DNA of 15,131 nucleotides from UMGS1781 sp964389545. Its GTDB lineage: Bacteria > Bacillota > Clostridia > TANB77 > CAG-508. Shown one piece after another: positions 12,279-15,131 of the stretch. The stretch lies in assembly GCA_964389545.1 (NCBI GenBank), contig CAYMDN010000029.1:1-15131 (forward strand), in the 5' to 3' direction. The stretch's first letter is position 1, and each line of letters opens with the position of its first letter. The position numbers and the translations under genes are program-made. The notes below the pieces were generated by a model. That model was not told the DNA's origin. It saw only the letters and a program-made list of their open reading frames with translations, and made no database searches.

Positions 12279-14594
12279 TTACGATTCTGTTGTGTTCTCT
12301 TCTTGAGGTGGTTTTGCCATTTTTAGCTCTTCCCATCTTTCTCTGCTCATTAGTACTTTGCGTGGTTTACTTCCCTCATATCCTGAGATAATTCCTCTTT
12401 CTTCCATTTGGTCTATTAGACGTCCTGCACGTGTGTAACCAATTTTAAATCTTCTTTGTAGAGATGAAGCTGATGCTTGTCCATTATCTATACACATTTC
12501 TATTGCGTCCATTAGTAATGGGTCCGTATCATCATCTGCATCTTGATCTAGTTCCATATCTGTTGAATTTGATTTTTCTATTTTTTCTAATACGTCTTCA
12601 CTGTATGTTGGTCCGCCATTATTTTTTAGGAATGTTACTATTTTTTCGACTTCACCATCAGATACGAATGCACCTTGAACTCTTTGTGGTTTCATTGCAC
12701 CAGATGGATAGAATAACATATCTCCTTTTCCCAGTAATTTTTCTGCTCCTATTGAGTCTATAATAGTTCTTGAGTCTACACCTGATGTAACAGCAAATGC
12801 AATTCTACTTGCTATGTTTGCTTTGATAACACCTGTGATGACGTCTACTGATGGTCTTTGTGTTGCTATTACTAAGTGCATTCCTGCAGCTCTAGCCATT
12901 TGTGCTAATCTGCATATTGCGTCTTCAACATCTTTTGCTGCTACCATCATTAAATCTGCAAGCTCGTCTATTATAATTACTATTTGTGGTAGTTTTTCTT
13001 CTACTCCTTCTTTTTCTAGTGCTTCGTTATATCCTGATATATCTCTTACGTTTTTTTCTGCAAATAGGTGATATCTGTTTACCATTTCTTGTACCGCCCA
13101 AGCAAGAGCTCCTGCTGCTTTTCTCGGATCTGTTACGACTGGTATTAATAAGTGTGGTATTCCGTTATATACTGATAATTCAACAACTTTTGGGTCAACC
13201 ATTACTAGTTTTACTTCACTTGGTTTTGCTTTATATATAATACTTGTTATCAATGTGTTAATACATACACTCTTTCCTGAACCTGTACTTCCTGCTATTA
13301 ATACGTGTGGCATTTTTGCAATATCTGTTACTATTGTTTCTCCTGCAGCATCTCTTCCTACTGCAAATGATAGTTTTGATTTTGCTGTTTGGAATTTCTC
13401 GTCTTCTATGATTTCACGTAGTGATACCATATTTTTCTCTTTGTTTGGAATTTCAATTCCTACTGCTTGTTTTCCTGGTATTGGTGCTTCTATTCTTATT
13501 GATTCTGCTGCTAGGTTTAATGCTATATCATCTGATAAGTTTGCTATTTTACTTACCCTAACTCCTTCTGCTGGTTTTAATTCATAACGTGTTATTGTTG
13601 GTCCAACTGATACATTTTCTACTTTTGCAGCAACTCCAAAGCTATGTAATGTTCTTTGTAATTGGCTCGCTGTATCTGCAATTGATTTTTTACTATTCTT
13701 TGCCGTTGCTTTGCATTCATTTAAGTATTCAATTGGAGGAAATTCGTAGTTTTGATCTTCTACTGTTAGTGTGTGTTCTAGTGTTAGAACTTGTTTTGTT
13801 TTGTCTTCTTTTTCTTGTTCTGCTTGTTTGAATAATCCGTTCTCTTCTGTATTTTTTTCTTCTGGCATTTTTATCTCTATGTCGTCATTTAGTTCTGCTG
13901 CCTCTGCTCTTTCCATCTCTTTTAATTGTTTTTTTGTTAATTGCTTCTCTTTGAATCTTTCTTTAAAACCTAATATTTTTGAATCTTCTTTTTCTCTATC
14001 GTCCTCCTCATCTTCTCCTATGTCGATATCTATTGATGCTCTTCTTCTACGAGGTGGTCTTCTTTCTTCTACTATCTCTTCCTCTTCTTCATATTCTTCT
14101 CTATATTCTCTGTTTCTTTCAACTATGTCTCTTACTATGTCTGCTGGTCTTATTCCATACATAAAAATTGAAAGAATTACTATTGTTCCTAATGCTAAAA
14201 TTACTGATGCGATTTTTCCTACCATGTCGACAAATATATATGTAAATGAGTGTCCCATACTTCCTGTATCAAATCCAAATATTGTGATTATTACTGTTAT
14301 TGCTAGTGTTAGTGCTGTATATTGTGCTATTTTTATACTTAGTACTCTCTTATTATCTTCGCATGCTAAGTGAACAGACGAAACAAAGACTGCAATTGGA
14401 ATTATGTATTGAATTATTCCTATTGCTTCTGTTAGTTTTGGTATTATGTTTTGTCCAACATATCCAGGTTTTCCATATATTAATATCATTAATACAATAC
14501 TTAGAACAAATAATACTGCTACTTCTATATCTAAGTTTGATTTACGTTTTTTTGTTGTACCTTTTTTCTTTGTAGGTGTCTTCTTTTTTCCCAT
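12279..14594 (-). CDS. ftsK: FtsK/SpoIIIE-family DNA translocase
   Basis: This hexameric motor pumps chromosomal DNA through the division or sporulation septum. The 771-residue protein has a basic start (MGKKKTPTKKKGTTKKRK), four membrane segments (about 23-40, 57-77, 91-107, 121-146), and a charged linker (EEYEEEEE, PPRRRR, DIGEDEEDD; about 160-280). The motor follows, with Walker A GSTGSGKS (435-442), Walker B IIIDELAD (540-547) and the FtsK stretch MARAAGMHLVIATQRPSVDVITG. The C-terminal gamma winged helix (about 690-750, ASSLQRRFKIGYTRAGRLIDQMEERGI) reads polar KOPS/SRS-type sites. The length is that of Bacillota SpoIIIE/SftA-class proteins; the four membrane segments favour SpoIIIE-like over soluble SftA. 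Whether it serves division or sporulation cannot be told from sequence alone. AGGAAGG lies about 8 bases before the ATG at 14594. Confidence 0.95.
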   Translation of the reverse strand: MGKKKTPTKKKGTTKKRKSNLDIEVAVLFVLSIVLMILIYGKPGYVGQNIIPKLTEAIGIIQYIIPIAVFVSSVHLACEDNKRVLSIKIAQYTALTLAITVIITIFGFDTGSMGHSFTYIFVDMVGKIASVILALGTIVILSIFMYGIRPADIVRDIVERNREYREEYEEEEEIVEERRPPRRRRASIDIDIGEDEEDDREKEDSKILGFKERFKEKQLTKKQLKEMERAEAAELNDDIEIKMPEEKNTEENGLFKQAEQEKEDKTKQVLTLEHTLTVEDQNYEFPPIEYLNECKATAKNSKKSIADTASQLQRTLHSFGVAAKVENVSVGPTITRYELKPAEGVRVSKIANLSDDIALNLAAESIRIEAPIPGKQAVGIEIPNKEKNMVSLREIIEDEKFQTAKSKLSFAVGRDAAGETIVTDIAKMPHVLIAGSTGSGKSVCINTLITSIIYKAKPSEVKLVMVDPKVVELSVYNGIPHLLIPVVTDPRKAAGALAWAVQEMVNRYHLFAEKNVRDISGYNEALEKEGVEEKLPQIVIIIDELADLMMVAAKDVEDAICRLAQMARAAGMHLVIATQRPSVDVITGVIKANIASRIAFAVTSGVDSRTIIDSIGAEKLLGKGDMLFYPSGAMKPQRVQGAFVSDGEVEKIVTFLKNNGGPTYSEDVLEKIEKSNSTDMELDQDADDDTDPLLMDAIEMCIDNGQASASSLQRRFKIGYTRAGRLIDQMEERGIISGYEGSKPRKVLMSRERWEELKMAKPPQEENTTES

Positions 14595-14619
14595 ATCTTA
14601 TTCCTTCCTGTTCTTACCT

Positions 14620-14659
14620 AAAAGAAGTCAGAATAGTATACAACAACTCTTCTGACTTC
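14620..14659 (-). terminator. Weak terminator or attenuator hairpin between the coiled-coil gene and ftsK
   Basis: Perfect 10-bp stem GAAGTCAGAA/TTCTGACTTC (14624-14633 with 14650-14659) with a 16-base loop, followed on the minus strand by TTTTAGG. The short T-run and large loop suggest partial read-through into ftsK, for which no clear separate promoter was seen. Confidence 0.55.
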
Positions 14660-14667
14660 CAGATATT

Positions 14668-15126
14668 CTATTTTAGTTCATCTCTGTTTTGTTCAATAGT
14701 TTTTAGTGCGTCTGCTATTGATGCATTTATATCATTTATAGCAACCTCTAAATTTGCTAGAATTCCATCTGCATAGTCCTTTGTTCCTTTTGTTATTTCT
14801 CTTGACATTTCGTTAGCTGTTTCTATAATTTCTGCTTTTTGATCATATGCTTTTCTTGTAATTTCATGTTCATCTATCATTGCTATTATTCTATTTTCAG
14901 CTTCTCTTACAATATCGTCTGCTTCTTTTTCGGCTTCTTGTAAAATTCTTCCTCTTTCTTCTTTTACCCATTTTGCTTGTTTTAATTCGTCTGGAAGTTT
15001 TAATCTGATTTCTTGTATGATTTCTAATATTTCTTCTTTATCTACGACAACTTTTTCTGTAAAAGGTAAGTGTTTACTTCTATCTAATATATCTTCTAAT
15101 GTATCCAATAGTGTAAAGATTTCCAT
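14668..15126 (-). CDS. Coiled-coil protein related to ATP synthase B / V-ATPase H-like subunits, unknown role
   Basis: This 152-residue protein resembles a conserved Clostridia family usually annotated simply as 'ATPase' because of likeness to V-ATPase subunit H or F-ATPase subunit b. The N-terminus (MEIFTLLDTLEDILDRSKHLPFTEKVVVDKEEILEII) has no membrane segment. From about residue 45 to the end it is a charged long helix (QAKWVKEERGRILQEAEKEADDIVREAENRI, then DEHEITRKAYDQKAEIIETANEMSREI) with heptad spacing. It has no nucleotide-binding motif, so it is not an ATPase itself, and no other ATP synthase genes are nearby. The N-terminal segment followed by a coiled coil also recalls DivIVA-like polar proteins. 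The start at 15126 is 5 bases from the window edge, so its ribosome binding site cannot be seen and a start further upstream is possible. Confidence 0.75.
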   Translation of the reverse strand: MEIFTLLDTLEDILDRSKHLPFTEKVVVDKEEILEIIQEIRLKLPDELKQAKWVKEERGRILQEAEKEADDIVREAENRIIAMIDEHEITRKAYDQKAEIIETANEMSREITKGTKDYADGILANLEVAINDINASIADALKTIEQNRDELK

Positions 15127-15131
15127 CTTAC

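Overview
This is a low-GC Bacillota (Clostridia-type) window, probably from an uncultured gut lineage recovered as a metagenome-assembled contig. The evidence is AT-rich DNA, strong AGGAGG-like ribosome binding sites, consensus sigma-A promoters (TTGACA-N17-TATAAT), a SUF-only iron-sulfur gene cluster, a Bacillota-type FtsK/SpoIIIE and MtaB, and secreted fibronectin type III (FN3) proteins. A run of exactly 100 N at 7278-7377 and an apparently foreign end at 1-55 point to draft assembly. Nearly all genes lie on the minus strand; one small gene (8338-8733) is on the plus strand.

Layout, low to high coordinate. (1) 1-1650 holds the start of a SUF operon, transcribed leftward: a DtxR-family regulator, sufC and the beginning of sufB, tightly spaced. 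A perfect consensus promoter is covered by two copies of a palindromic operator. The regulator has lost most of the DtxR/MntR metal ligands and carries three C-terminal cysteines, which makes it a candidate Fe-S- or iron-status sensor for its own operon. (2) 1657-8280 holds two separately transcribed genes for large secreted proteins. One is a pure array of nine FN3 domains. The other has at least nine FN3 domains, an SH3b-like domain and a C-terminal VanX-type (M15D) zinc peptidase. Both have signal peptides, own promoters and intrinsic terminators, and both contain near-identical tandem DNA repeats; the assembly gap sits in one of these repeats. (3) 8253-8780 holds a divergent promoter and a small single-pass membrane protein with an acidic tail. 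(4) 8783-10890 holds two unfamiliar genes: a protein with a transglutaminase-like Cys/His/Asp arrangement and a Gly/Thr/Asn/Trp-rich repeat protein with a compact C-terminal segment. (5) 10943-15126 holds housekeeping genes: mtaB (tRNA methylthiotransferase), ftsK/spoIIIE (DNA translocase) and a coiled-coil ATP-synthase-subunit-like protein.

Functionally, the SUF genes build Fe-S clusters, and MtaB is a Fe-S radical-SAM enzyme. The two FN3 proteins probably act outside the membrane at the cell wall, one as enzyme and one as adhesin or scaffold. No RNA gene, CRISPR array, insertion sequence or phage gene was recognised, and no gene-free stretch exceeds 300 bases. The points most worth following are the regulator/operator pair of the suf operon, the secreted FN3-SH3-VanX enzyme and the two unassigned proteins at 8783-10801.
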